NCBI GenBank assembly: GCA_034411995.1
Contig: DAOUME010000026.1
Coordinates: forward strand, 930,001-994,000
DNA length: 64,000 nt
Direction: 5' to 3'
Source: JAUVXJ01 sp034411995
GTDB lineage: Bacteria; Chloroflexota; Anaerolineae; UBA7937; B3-Chlor
Positions 32,857-41,464 of the stretch are shown one piece after another. The notes beneath the pieces are model-generated. The model was not told the origin of the DNA and did not search any database. It worked only from the letters and a program-made list of their open reading frames with translations. The position numbers were made by a program, and so were the translations under genes. Each line of letters starts with the position of its first letter. The stretch's first letter is position 1.

Positions 32857-33890
32857 CGCTTCAGTTCCTCCTCGCTGAACCAGCAGGCCTCGTCAGCAGC
32901 GGTAAGAGAGCCCGTCTTGGCGAAGACTCTACAGCGAGCCCCACCGCAAACATGCCGGTAGTCACAGCGTCTGCACTTCCCTTCCAGCCTATCCCTGTCT
33001 CGCAGAACTTGAAAGACTTCCGAAGTCTGCCAGATGTCCACGAAGCTCTGCTCGCGGACGTCTCCGGCCTTCTCCTGAAGGACCATGCACGGGTAGACTG
33101 TCCCATCGTACACGACACAGCAGTAGCGGGTTCCGGCAGCGCAGCAGCTACGGACGAACTTGCCCAGCACCTCATCCTCGGGCACGCTCTTCTCTATCTC
33201 TACCCAGATCTGGGGCAGACCGATGGAGCGATAGACCATCTCGTCATCGGCCCGCTGGCGAGCGACGTATTCCCGTACGAAGGCACGCCTTTCTTCCACC
33301 GTCATCTCAAACTCGGGGTTTTCTTCTCCTCGTCCCGCGGGGATGTAGTCGAAGACCTCTACCGCATTGCCACCCCATCCCTTCGCTTTATCGGCGATGG
33401 CCCCCCACTGCCTCCAACTCCCATGGCGCAGAGTCGGCGCGATCTGAAAAGGAATGCCCGCCTGACGGACATTCTCGATGCCCTGTAACGTTTGCTCCCA
33501 CGCTCCCTCCACGCCCCGGAAGGCATCGTGTGTCTCTGCATCGGCTCCATCCAGGCTGATGGCCAAGCCCTGGATGCCAGCATCCGCCAACTTGTCTGCT
33601 ACCTCAGCGGTGATGAGGGTGCCGTTCGTGCCCATGACGGTGGTCAGACCCGCTTTCCGCGATTGACGCACAAGGTCAAAAACGTCAGGACGCATCAACG
33701 GTTCGCCTCCGTCCAAGATGAGAAGATGTGCCCCAGTCTCGCCGATCTGGTCGATCAACCGCCTGGCCTCCTCGGTGCTCAACTCCCTGGGATGAGGAGA
33801 ATCCACAGACTGACTGTAACAATGCCTGCACTTCAGATTGCATTCTCTGGTCACAGCGAAACTGACCAGTGTCGGCGCTCCAGCTTTCAT
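32853..33890 (-). CDS. Radical SAM/SPASM protein, AhbC/AhbD-like
   Basis: AAGGA seven bases before the ATG at 33890 sets the start, giving 345 residues. The radical SAM cluster motif is CNLKCRHCYS near residue 17. The SAM-binding Gly-Glu motif is LILDGGEPL. The C-terminal SPASM part has many cysteines (SCCAAGTRYCC, PCMVL, KCRRCDYRHVCGGARC) for one or two auxiliary clusters. The layout resembles heme d1/siroheme-decarboxylation enzymes (AhbC, AhbD) and PqqE-like peptide modifiers; the substrate cannot be told apart here. It is coupled to a PCP_red-like gene by a four-base overlap. Confidence 0.85.
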   Translation of the reverse strand: MKAGAPTLVSFAVTRECNLKCRHCYSQSVDSPHPRELSTEEARRLIDQIGETGAHLLILDGGEPLMRPDVFDLVRQSRKAGLTTVMGTNGTLITAEVADKLADAGIQGLAISLDGADAETHDAFRGVEGAWEQTLQGIENVRQAGIPFQIAPTLRHGSWRQWGAIADKAKGWGGNAVEVFDYIPAGRGEENPEFEMTVEERRAFVREYVARQRADDEMVYRSIGLPQIWVEIEKSVPEDEVLGKFVRSCCAAGTRYCCVVYDGTVYPCMVLQEKAGDVREQSFVDIWQTSEVFQVLRDRDRLEGKCRRCDYRHVCGGARCRVFAKTGSLTAADEACWFSEEELKR

Positions 33891-34017
33891 GCTTCTTTCC
33901 TTGCCTTTCCGGTTAGGGCGTTTCCTACCGCCGCTAAAAGATGCTGAGAAACGCTCCAACTGCTGACTAGGCAGCAGACCTGGTCCGGCCCGCCTACCCA
34001 GGCCCCTGGACCGAACA

Positions 34018-34430
34018 GGTTCACTATGGCCTTCCCAGGGGTCGACTTGTGCCGAATCCCGGCTAAGATACCTGGAGTCTTGATGGGCAACCTGGTCTAC
34101 GGTGCAGGTCCGACGACGCCACTATTGTACGCCCGGTACCTCCTTTGTCAAACCGAGGACCCGGCCCAGGGAAATGCTCTGCCCCAGGCCACCGCCAGAT
34201 CGTGGCCATGCCTGTCCTGAGCTCGGCGAAGGGATGCTGCCCGCCTCAGACATCATTCCCGGGGCTGTAAGCAGCCCCACATCTCCATCAAACGCCACCT
34301 CTGCCTTCCAAGCGTGTTTCACCCGTGCGAGGAGCACCGCTGCCGAGGGGCCGCACCGGATTAGCGGGCGGGTGTCTCTGCGCCCCCGGGACCCAGCACG
34401 TACTCCACCGCACCCGAACCGATTGTCACA
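34018..34430. repeat. Dispersed intergenic repeat, copy B
   Basis: This copy fills most of the 535-base gap between the radical SAM gene and the M24 peptidase. It aligns with copies A and C and contains CCTGTCCTGAGCTCGGCG, similar to a short repeat seen in many bacterial genomes. No terminal inverted repeats or target duplications were noticed. Bases 33891-34017 show nothing clear. Confidence 0.65.
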
Positions 34431-35670
34431 GCTCGAAGATCCCCTCCGGCACCGGCGTGAGGACCTGGTAGCCATCCTCGGTGACCACCACCGTATTCTC
34501 CGTGCCTATCGCCCCCTCGCCGGGGAAGACTACCTTGGGCTCCACGGAGAAGACCATCCCCACCTCCAGGGGGTAGTCGTGCCCCTCGGCCAGGTAGGGG
34601 AACTCCCCCAGTTCCAGGCCGATGCCGTGGGCCACGAAGGTCGTCTGCAGCCCCGGCGGACCCAGGTAGGAATCGTGGTAGCCCAGTTCGTCGGCCAGGC
34701 GGACGCTCTTGCGGAACAGCTCCTGGCAGTTGGCGCCCGGCCTGGTCCCCTCCAGGACGCCATCCTGAACCCGGCGCATGGCCTCGTAGGCCGCGATCCA
34801 CTTGTCCTCCATCTTGCCCAGGGAGAACATGCGCGTGGTGTCCACCATGTAGCCGTGGTAGACGCAGAGGAAGTCCACCAGAATGGGTTCGTGGGCCTTG
34901 AGGGTCTTGAGACTCCCACCCACGGGAAAGGCTGGCGAGACCCCCAATCCGCCCATGGGCGAGTCGGACTGGCTAACGATGCCCCCCGTCGGGCCGCTGA
35001 GCACGTGCCAGGTATAAGCCTCGTAGTTCATGGACCTCACCCTGGTCAGCCCTTCGTGGCCGTACCGTTTGCCGGTGAGATCCATCAAACCGCCCACCTC
35101 TAGCTCGGTCTTCCCCTCCTCAATGAAGCCCCTGGCCTCCTGGAAGACCCGGCGACTGATCTCCCCCGCCCTCCTCATCTGGTCCACCTCGAAGGGGGTC
35201 TTGATCTTGCGGGCCTGCTTGATGACGGAAGAGGAATCCACCAGTCTGCTCGTGGGGAACAGCTCGCCGTACATCTGATACTCGCGCACCGGTAGGACGT
35301 CGAACTCCAGCCCCAGGTTCCCCGGCAGGCGTCCCCAGTGGTTGGCGATGAGAGCGGGCAGCTCATCCTTGGACGAGAACCCCACCACGTGGTCCAGGGG
35401 GGAGTCCACCCTGGCCCGTTCCAACTCCCTCTTGACCATCAGCAGAGGCACGCCCTCCAGGGGCAGAAAGAGCAGGGAATCCTGCGTCGTTCCCGAGAGG
35501 TAGAAGTAGTCCATCTTCTGCACGACCAGCAGCCCCTCTATCCGCTTGCTGGCCATACCCTCCCTGACCTTCGCCAGGCGCTGGTCGATCTCCTCTCTGG
35601 GCGTGTAGCGGAAGCCCAGCGACCTGCTCCACTCCCCCAGTTTCGTTCTCACCCACTCCTCGTGCTTCAA
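34426..35670 (-). CDS. M24-family metallopeptidase (Xaa-Pro aminopeptidase-like)
   Basis: A TTG at 35670 after GGGGAGG is the likely start, giving 414 residues; a longer reading to 35727 lacks a ribosome site. The N-terminal creatinase-like domain ends near residue 170 and the pita-bread domain follows. Its metal ligands are Asp in LVDFLC and MVDTTR, His in VAHGIGLE, Glu in SVEPK and Glu in GTENTV, all present, so it should be an active dimetal peptidase acting on X-Pro peptides. It is transcribed toward repeat copy B. Confidence 0.92.
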   Translation of the reverse strand: MKHEEWVRTKLGEWSRSLGFRYTPREEIDQRLAKVREGMASKRIEGLLVVQKMDYFYLSGTTQDSLLFLPLEGVPLLMVKRELERARVDSPLDHVVGFSSKDELPALIANHWGRLPGNLGLEFDVLPVREYQMYGELFPTSRLVDSSSVIKQARKIKTPFEVDQMRRAGEISRRVFQEARGFIEEGKTELEVGGLMDLTGKRYGHEGLTRVRSMNYEAYTWHVLSGPTGGIVSQSDSPMGGLGVSPAFPVGGSLKTLKAHEPILVDFLCVYHGYMVDTTRMFSLGKMEDKWIAAYEAMRRVQDGVLEGTRPGANCQELFRKSVRLADELGYHDSYLGPPGLQTTFVAHGIGLELGEFPYLAEGHDYPLEVGMVFSVEPKVVFPGEGAIGTENTVVVTEDGYQVLTPVPEGIFEL

Positions 35671-35853
35671 TACCGCCTCCCCAACCAGGCATGATGTGCC
35701 ACGGTCCCTCGTCCCGCGGCGCTGCACATTCTACCAGAGCCTGGGACATCGGGCAACCCTCTGCTCCGGGAGTCTCGAGATCCCAGGCGACCCGTGATCG
35801 CCCAAGACCCAGGCATGCCCTCGCCCTGCATCAACCTGCTTGTCCGCAGATCC

Positions 35854-35882
35854 TTGACAACGTCCGTCGAATGGCATATACT
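35854..35882 (+). promoter_or_regulatory. Near-consensus sigma70 promoter
   Basis: TTGACA at 35854-35859 is perfect and TATACT at 35877-35882 lies exactly 17 bases further. Transcription would start near 35889, about 65 bases before the ATG at 35954. It drives the acidic protein/metallo-beta-lactamase pair and is among the best promoters in the window. Confidence 0.8.
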
Positions 35883-35953
35883 GTAGATATCCTGTCCCCA
35901 CATGCAACTTGGCCTCTTGCTTTGCCGAGCCTCGCGACATTCTGGAGGGAGAG

Positions 35954-36418
35954 ATGAGTCCTATCAGTACGCCCAGGCGACGCACCTACTACCCTGCATC
36001 CCCCACCGAGACAGACCGGCTGCTGCTCTGGATCCCCAGGGACGAGCTGGAGGGCATGGTGGAGGAGGATCTGCTGCCCCGGACAGTCCTCGAGGAATAC
36101 CCCGACGGCGCCGAGGTCGAGGTCACCCGGGCCGGCTTCGACGAGCTGGGCATCGACCTGGGGGTCAGCCCAGAGGCGCTCACGGCGGTCTACGCACACG
36201 CTCTGGAGCGCGGCGAGGTCCCCCCGTCCGGGATGGTGGATGGGGCATCCCTGGAGCGCGTGGCACGGGAGGTGCCGGAGATCGATGTGGCCACCGGCCC
36301 GCCCCGGATCAGGCCCGAGGCCCTGGAGCGGATACCACCGCTCACAGAGCGGGAGCTGCCGGAGCCCGAAATGACCGAGGGCGAGGAAGCCGAGACCTTT
36401 CTACGCGACCTGGAGTAG
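35954..36418 (+). CDS. Acidic protein of unknown function, partner of MBL gene
   Basis: The start at 35954 lies directly after GGAGGGAG. The 154-residue protein is strongly acidic. It has a short N-terminal Arg/Pro segment, then a region (residues 20-90) with repeated Leu-x-x-Leu and Glu-rich helices, then an extended Pro/Glu-rich tail (residues 115-154). I do not recognise it. No membrane segment is seen. It shares a promoter with the metallo-beta-lactamase-fold gene 15 bases downstream, so the two are likely to act together. Confidence 0.6.
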   Translation: MSPISTPRRRTYYPASPTETDRLLLWIPRDELEGMVEEDLLPRTVLEEYPDGAEVEVTRAGFDELGIDLGVSPEALTAVYAHALERGEVPPSGMVDGASLERVAREVPEIDVATGPPRIRPEALERIPPLTERELPEPEMTEGEEAETFLRDLE

Positions 36419-36433
36419 GAGAGGAGGCGCCCG

Positions 36434-37351
36434 ATGTGTGCTCTCGAGATCTGCGTGCTCAACGTGGGCCAGGGCGACACGGCGATCATCAAGACCCCGC
36501 AGGATAACGTCGTGGTCATCGACGCCTACCGGCCCTCGAAGGTGAAGGACGCGCTGGACACCATCAGCGCCGACGGGACCATAGCGCACCTGGTGGTCAC
36601 GCATCCCCACCGGGATCACTACACCGCCGTCTCCAGTCTGCTGGCGGACCGCACCGTCGAGAAGGTGACCCTGGCCCCATTCTGGTTCTACTCCGGCACC
36701 CCCGCCTACCACCAGATCATCAACAGCATCCAGCTTGGCCACATCCCGCTCAACTTTCTCTCCGGCTACGAACGCACCTACCCCGACGGCGGCACCTTCC
36801 CAGAGTACGAAGACGGCCTGTACCTGGAGCTGCTGGGGCCACCTAACGACATCCTGGAGGAACTGAGCGAGGACGACGAACTGAACCCCAACCACCTCTC
36901 CATCATGGCCCGGCTCAGGTACGACGCCTTCACCATGGTCTTCGCCGCCGACGCCCAGATGGAGAACTGGTTCCACTACGATCGCGAGGGGATGCTGGAC
37001 GAAGAGTGCAACGTGCTCAAGGCCGCCCATCACGGCAGCAAGAGAGGGACCCAGTTCGAGAGGCTGGAGAGACTGGCACCGGAACTGGTCATCGTCTCCT
37101 CCGACCCCGCGAGCACTCACGAGCTCCCCGACCTCGTGGGCAGCGCCGTCTTCCTGGAGTACGATGGGGAAGCCGGTCACGAGGTGGCCCTGACCTCGGC
37201 GACGGGTACCATCAAGATCGTTGCGGAACCCACGGGGCGGTACGACGTGTTCTCCTTCGGTGAGGGGCCAGAGGATCCCATCTCCGTCCTGGTGCCAGGG
37301 GACCTGCCTCCGACAGACTGGGCGACGATCCTGGGGACGAGGATCCCCTGA
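36434..37351 (+). CDS. ComEC-like metallo-beta-lactamase fold hydrolase
   Basis: The 305-residue protein starts like the ComEC/Rec2 nuclease-like group (EICVLNVGQGDTAII). It carries the metal motif HPHRDH at residues 57-62 and a downstream HHGSKRG motif, typical of this group, with Asp in FAADAQ between. ComEC itself has membrane domains, which are absent here, so this is a soluble lone hydrolase with an unknown substrate, perhaps DNA or a nucleotide. GGAGGCG lies before the ATG. It follows the acidic protein by 15 bases. Confidence 0.85.
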   Translation: MCALEICVLNVGQGDTAIIKTPQDNVVVIDAYRPSKVKDALDTISADGTIAHLVVTHPHRDHYTAVSSLLADRTVEKVTLAPFWFYSGTPAYHQIINSIQLGHIPLNFLSGYERTYPDGGTFPEYEDGLYLELLGPPNDILEELSEDDELNPNHLSIMARLRYDAFTMVFAADAQMENWFHYDREGMLDEECNVLKAAHHGSKRGTQFERLERLAPELVIVSSDPASTHELPDLVGSAVFLEYDGEAGHEVALTSATGTIKIVAEPTGRYDVFSFGEGPEDPISVLVPGDLPPTDWATILGTRIP

Positions 37352-37367
37352 GGGCGGAGGGCTTTGG

Positions 37368-38036
37368 CTATCGCGCGCTTCTGCTGACTCTGGCCAGCAA
37401 CCTCTCCAGTGGCAGGTCGGCCAGAGAGTCCAGGTGCAGGTCCGCGTGATCAGTGGATAGCTGGCTGGTCAGCGCGTTGGGCACCACCACGCAGAACAGC
37501 CCCGCCGCCTGGGCCGAGGTGATGCCATGGGGGGAGTCCTCCAGGGCTATCGCCTCCTCGGGACCCACACCTAGCTGACTCAGGATGGCCAGAAAGAGGT
37601 CCGGTTCGGGCTTCACCTTCTCTACGTCCTCGGCGCCCTTGATGGAGTCGAACTCCTGAAGCAACCCCAGCCGCTCCAAGTGGCGTAGCACCCAAGGGCG
37701 ATCCGAGCTGGAGGCCACTCCCAGCCTGAGGCCCAGCCGTTTGGCGCCGGCGATGTACTCCCGTACGCCCGGCAGGGCCTCCTGGCGCGCGTTCAGCTCC
37801 TCCTCCCGCTTCGCCTGCCTGGCCGTGAGGGACTCCCGATCGACCGTGTGCCCCAGTTGAGACTCCAGGTAGCCGCAGGGGTCGAACCCGTGGGGCGAGC
37901 CCCCGATCCAGGTCTCCCAGATGGAGAGGGGCAAAGAGGCCTCGAACTCCTGGAAGATCTCCAGCCACGATTGGTACGCGGGCCCCTCCGTGTCCACGAT
38001 CAGCCCGTCAAAATCGAAGATCAACGCTCGAATCAT
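37368..38036 (-). CDS. HAD-family phosphatase, beta-phosphoglucomutase-like
   Basis: The 222-residue protein has all HAD motifs: DFDGLIVDTE (motif I with nucleophile Asp9 and Asp11), VASSSD (motif II), KPEPDLF (motif III Lys) and ALEDSPHGI (motif IV). The cap domain lies between motifs I and II. This is the subgroup with beta-phosphoglucomutases and sugar-phosphate phosphatases. It converges with the MBL gene, 16 bases away. Specificity cannot be read. Confidence 0.9.
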   Translation of the reverse strand: MIRALIFDFDGLIVDTEGPAYQSWLEIFQEFEASLPLSIWETWIGGSPHGFDPCGYLESQLGHTVDRESLTARQAKREEELNARQEALPGVREYIAGAKRLGLRLGVASSSDRPWVLRHLERLGLLQEFDSIKGAEDVEKVKPEPDLFLAILSQLGVGPEEAIALEDSPHGITSAQAAGLFCVVVPNALTSQLSTDHADLHLDSLADLPLERLLARVSRSAR

Positions 38037-38090
38037 AACTGTAGAAGTGTCTCCATGCTCAGTGTCTGTCCTGCGCCAGTCCCCTCTCCG

Positions 38091-38546
38091 TCAGGCCAAC
38101 CAACCCCGGCCCCAGACGGTCCGCAGGAGGAGCACGACCACCACCAGCGCCAGCAGCACCCACACGGTGACGATGGCCGCGGCCGCTTTCCAGTTGGTGG
38201 GCTTACCTTCGCGCACGGCCCCGGCGGCCTCCGCCCGGCACTCGGCCATCACCTCCGGCGGTATCATCTTCAAGGCCAGGGCGATGCCCAGAGGGACGAG
38301 CACCAGGTCGTCCAGATACCCCAGCACAGGGATGGGGTCGGGGATCAGGTCTATGGGACTGAAGGCGTAACCCACCACGCAGGCCGCGAAGACCCGCGCA
38401 TACCAGGGTACCCGGGGATCCCTGTAGGCCAGGTAGACGGCGTAGGTTTCCACCTTCAACCCTCTGGCCCGCTGCTTCCAGGACTCCAGTACCTTCAGTG
38501 CCTGGCCACTCCCTCCTACGATCGTATACCCGGACCGCTGCCACAA
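38091..38546 (-). CDS. YkvA/DUF1232 family membrane protein
   Basis: The 151-residue protein contains the DUF1232 core: RDPRVPWYARVFAACVVGYA, then SPIDLIPDPIPVLGYLDD, then a hydrophobic stretch. A C-terminal membrane segment (AAAIVTVWVLLALVVVVLLL) follows. The start is uncertain: the frame opens with TTG at 38546, but an AGGAGGG lies inside the coding frame about 12 codons later, suggesting the real start is further in. The function of the family is not known. Confidence 0.75.
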   Translation of the reverse strand: MWQRSGYTIVGGSGQALKVLESWKQRARGLKVETYAVYLAYRDPRVPWYARVFAACVVGYAFSPIDLIPDPIPVLGYLDDLVLVPLGIALALKMIPPEVMAECRAEAAGAVREGKPTNWKAAAAIVTVWVLLALVVVVLLLRTVWGRGWLA

Positions 38547-38621
38547 GGCGACAGCCCGCGGATTATAGCCTAGCCTGCTAAGTCAGCCAAGGGGGGAAGG
38601 GGGGCAACTCGTAGGGCAGCT

Positions 38622-38649
38622 CGTAGGGCAAGCTTGAGCTTGCCCCACG
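38622..38649. repeat. Short palindromic repeat, copy 2
   Basis: Matches 19544-19571 at 27 of 28 bases, here with the symmetric core GGGCAAGCTTGAGCTTGCCC. It lies between the EamA and YkvA genes. Confidence 0.6.
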
Positions 38650-38668
38650 GTATATGGCACTCCGCCCT

Positions 38669-39598
38669 TCAGGTCCGCGCCCCCGCCCTCTGCGGCCTGT
38701 TGACCAGAAAGATGCCCGCTCCCACCAGCAACACCCCTGCCCACAGCATCAGCGGGATCTCCTCCTGGAGGATCAATCCACTCAAGATCACCCCGAAAAG
38801 CGGCGCCAGGAAAGTGAAAGAGGCCAGGCGGCTCACCGCATAGCGGTGGATCATCCAGAACCAGGCCAGATAGCTGAGGGTAGCGACGATCACGGCCTGA
38901 TAGAAGAACGCCCCGACGACCAACCCCGTCAGCCTGAGGGGTTCGGCCCTCTGGAAGACCAGCCAGGCCACCCCCAACGCGGGGATGGAGAAGAACAGTT
39001 GCGAGAAGAGGGTCTGGTAAGGGGTGTAGTGATGGTCGGTCACGATCCTCTTCACGTAGATCGTCGTGGCCGCCCAGCCCAGTCCCCCGCCCACCTGCAT
39101 CAAGTCGCCCAGCCAGTAGAGCGGCCCCAACGCAGCAGATCTCGACCAGAACACAGAAACCAGGCCCAAAAAGGCCACCAGCAGACCCGCCACCTTCACC
39201 GAGTTTAGCCGGTCGTTGGACAGGAAGAGATGCGCCCCGATGGCGGTCCAGAAGGGCTGAGTATAGAAGAAGATCACGCCCCGTGAGGCGTTGGTGAAAA
39301 CCAGCCCCCAGTAGAGTAAGATGAACTCTACGGCGAAGAAGAGACCAATGACCGCTGCGTGTCGCAGGTCCCGGCGAGGAAAGAAGACGCCCTGGCGCCT
39401 GCTCCGCGCCAATCCCCACACCAAAAGCGCGGCCACGCCAGAGCGGGCCACCGCCCCCAGCAGGGGCGGAATCCCCTCATTGCTGATCTTGATGCTGACC
39501 AGATTGCCGCCCCATAGCAGGCAGAGCCCTGCCAGGGCCAGACTCGCCGCCCAGGGAACGGCGCCCTGACCACCCTCGCCGCGCTTGTTCTCCTCCAC
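38669..39598 (-). CDS. EamA/DMT-family transporter
   Basis: The GTG at 39598 after a weak AAAGG site gives 309 residues, the usual length for the drug/metabolite transporter family; the longer frame to 39670 has no ribosome site. Ten membrane segments can be counted as two EamA repeats, with characteristic ISNEGIPPLLGAVARSG in the first and PLFGVILSGLILQEEI near the end of the second. It would export a small metabolite. It is downstream of the HemW-like gene on the same strand. Confidence 0.88.
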   Translation of the reverse strand: MEENKRGEGGQGAVPWAASLALAGLCLLWGGNLVSIKISNEGIPPLLGAVARSGVAALLVWGLARSRRQGVFFPRRDLRHAAVIGLFFAVEFILLYWGLVFTNASRGVIFFYTQPFWTAIGAHLFLSNDRLNSVKVAGLLVAFLGLVSVFWSRSAALGPLYWLGDLMQVGGGLGWAATTIYVKRIVTDHHYTPYQTLFSQLFFSIPALGVAWLVFQRAEPLRLTGLVVGAFFYQAVIVATLSYLAWFWMIHRYAVSRLASFTFLAPLFGVILSGLILQEEIPLMLWAGVLLVGAGIFLVNRPQRAGART

Positions 39599-39745
39599 CG
39601 ACTCACACCTTTCCAACCCATTCTCCAAGCCTCTCCGCCGTCCTCGTCCCGTCACCACCCCGCCAGCCAACCTCAGCGGCCAGCCTCAACAAGGTCCATT
39701 GTATCACCCACCGGTGGGCAACTCCAGGGCGATGCCCGCCGGGCC

Positions 39746-41038
39746 TCACAGCACCACCCTGTCCGGCCAGGGCTCCTCCTGGGAGGTCCCCCACAATCGG
39801 CCCACGTACTGTATGGAAAACAGGTCCTCCAGCACGTGCAGCCAGTACGTACCCTCAGAGGAGAGGACCACCTGGTCTCCGTCGTCGCTCAGCAAGCCCA
39901 GCCAGGACAGCGGCCTGAAGTACTTGCCATAGATCGAGTCGAAGGGGCGTCCGAACCTCTTCTCGAAATCGCTCTTCCTGAACCGCGTCTCGTAGATCCT
40001 CCAGTAGAGCCAGCCCGCCATCTGCAGGCGTTCGGACAGCTCCAGCGAGAGGGCAATGGGCGTCCTGCCCTCCTCCAGCGCCTGGATGTACTCCCTGACA
40101 CGGAAGGTGTTCAGATAGAACACGTCCTTCAGATAAGACCCTGCGCTGGCACCAAGACCCAGGTACAGGGGCACCGTGACGGAGCAGTACTTGGGCACCC
40201 CACGCCTGGTGAAGGCCCACACCGAAGTCCTCTCGTAACCCGCGGCGTAGAAGATACCTTCCAGTACCCTCAGCATCTTCCTGCGCCTCAGGAGCCCCCT
40301 ATTGCTGGGCCTCCCCGCCTGCGCCCCTCGACCGAACTGCGTATAGGGGAAGGTAAACAGGGGATAGGCCGCCACCTGATCCACGCCCAGCTCGACCAAC
40401 TCACGCCCCGTCTGCTCCACCTCCTCCAGTGTCTGGCCCGGCAGGGCGAAGATCATATCCGCGTTCACACACTGGAAGCCGGCGGACCTGGCCCTTCCCA
40501 CAGCCTCCCTGGCCTGCGCGGCATCGTACGGTCTCCCCAGCGCACGCAGGTGCCGGTCCTGGAGCGCCTCCACCCCCATGCTCAGGTGCTCCACGCCCAG
40601 CGAAGAGATCAGCCGGAGGTTCTCCTGGCTCAGGTCGTTGGGGTGGCTCTCCATGTGGATGCCGCACTGCATGTTGAAGGTCTGGAAAACGCGGTCCAGG
40701 ATCTCTCCCAGGCCGTTGTGGAGCATGGTCGTGGGCGTCCCCCCGCCGATGTAGAAGGAGGTCACGGGGGTCTGCCCCAGCAGACGGCCATAGAGCCCGA
40801 TCTCCCACTTCACCGCCTGCACGTATTCCGACGCCACGTCAGGGTCGTAGAGCTCCTTGTTGTAGGGACAGTAGGAGCAGATCTGCCGGCAGAAGGGGAT
40901 GTGCAGATAGAGGCCCAGCTCCTCTATCCCCTCCAGCCTCTCTTCCAGGCAGGGCACGCCGCTCTGGAGGATGATCTGGCTCTGCCCGATCAGCAGGGCT
41001 CTCAGCAGCCTCCTGAGCAAAGCATCCAGCGAGGTCAA
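39746..41038 (-). CDS. HemW/HemN-like radical SAM protein
   Basis: The TTG start at 41038 follows GGAGGGGCG, giving 430 residues. The radical SAM motif is HIPFCRQICSYCPYN, with the three Cys spaced CxxxCxxC. GGGTPTTM is the SAM-binding loop and the C-terminal HemN-like helical domain follows. This group covers heme chaperones (HemW) and related tetrapyrrole enzymes. Pro replaces the usual aromatic after the last cluster Cys. It lies on the same strand as, and downstream of, the RdhA-like genes, which use corrinoid cofactors, so a tetrapyrrole link is possible but unproven. Confidence 0.85.
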   Translation of the reverse strand: MTSLDALLRRLLRALLIGQSQIILQSGVPCLEERLEGIEELGLYLHIPFCRQICSYCPYNKELYDPDVASEYVQAVKWEIGLYGRLLGQTPVTSFYIGGGTPTTMLHNGLGEILDRVFQTFNMQCGIHMESHPNDLSQENLRLISSLGVEHLSMGVEALQDRHLRALGRPYDAAQAREAVGRARSAGFQCVNADMIFALPGQTLEEVEQTGRELVELGVDQVAAYPLFTFPYTQFGRGAQAGRPSNRGLLRRRKMLRVLEGIFYAAGYERTSVWAFTRRGVPKYCSVTVPLYLGLGASAGSYLKDVFYLNTFRVREYIQALEEGRTPIALSLELSERLQMAGWLYWRIYETRFRKSDFEKRFGRPFDSIYGKYFRPLSWLGLLSDDGDQVVLSSEGTYWLHVLEDLFSIQYVGRLWGTSQEEPWPDRVVL

Positions 41039-41213
41039 CGCCCCTCCCCCCCATACTCTGGCCTGTGCCAGGCACCGTCAGGCTTTTTCCAGCGCACTTT
41101 CATGACTTGCTCCATACGAGCCACCTATTTTGTTCGAGCGGTACCCACGAGCGAGACGCGAAAGAAAGGCAATTTCGCTGTCGTCAGCCCATGCTTTGCC
41201 GCGGGGTCGCCCT

Positions 41214-41426
41214 CTACGGACTCCAACGCCACTTGCACAGTGGGGGCCCGTAAGAAGCAACACCAAACTCACCGTCCGGACACGGCCCGGCCAGGAACAG
41301 CATACCCTCCTCCAACGCCCGCTGGAGGTAGGCCATGTGCTCCTCGGGCCTGGCTTCCTCCTCCGCACTGGCCTCGTCCACGAGGCGGGCACGCTTGGGC
41401 TTAAACATGTAGATGAAGGTGGTCAA
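41214..41426 (-). pseudogene. YciI-like protein, truncated
   Basis: A TTG at 41426 opens a frame of 70 codons starting with FIYMFKPKRARLV and continuing EEHMAYLQRALEEGMLFLAGPCPDGEFGV. This matches the first two thirds of YCII-domain proteins (usually about 95 residues). After FGV the sequence diverges (ASYGPPLCKWRWSP) and stops, so the C-terminal strand is lost, probably through a frameshift or deletion. It lies between the HemW-like and RdhA-like genes. Confidence 0.5.
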
Positions 41427-41464
41427 CCAACAGGTCCTCTCTGTGCACGTCAACGCACACGGAC

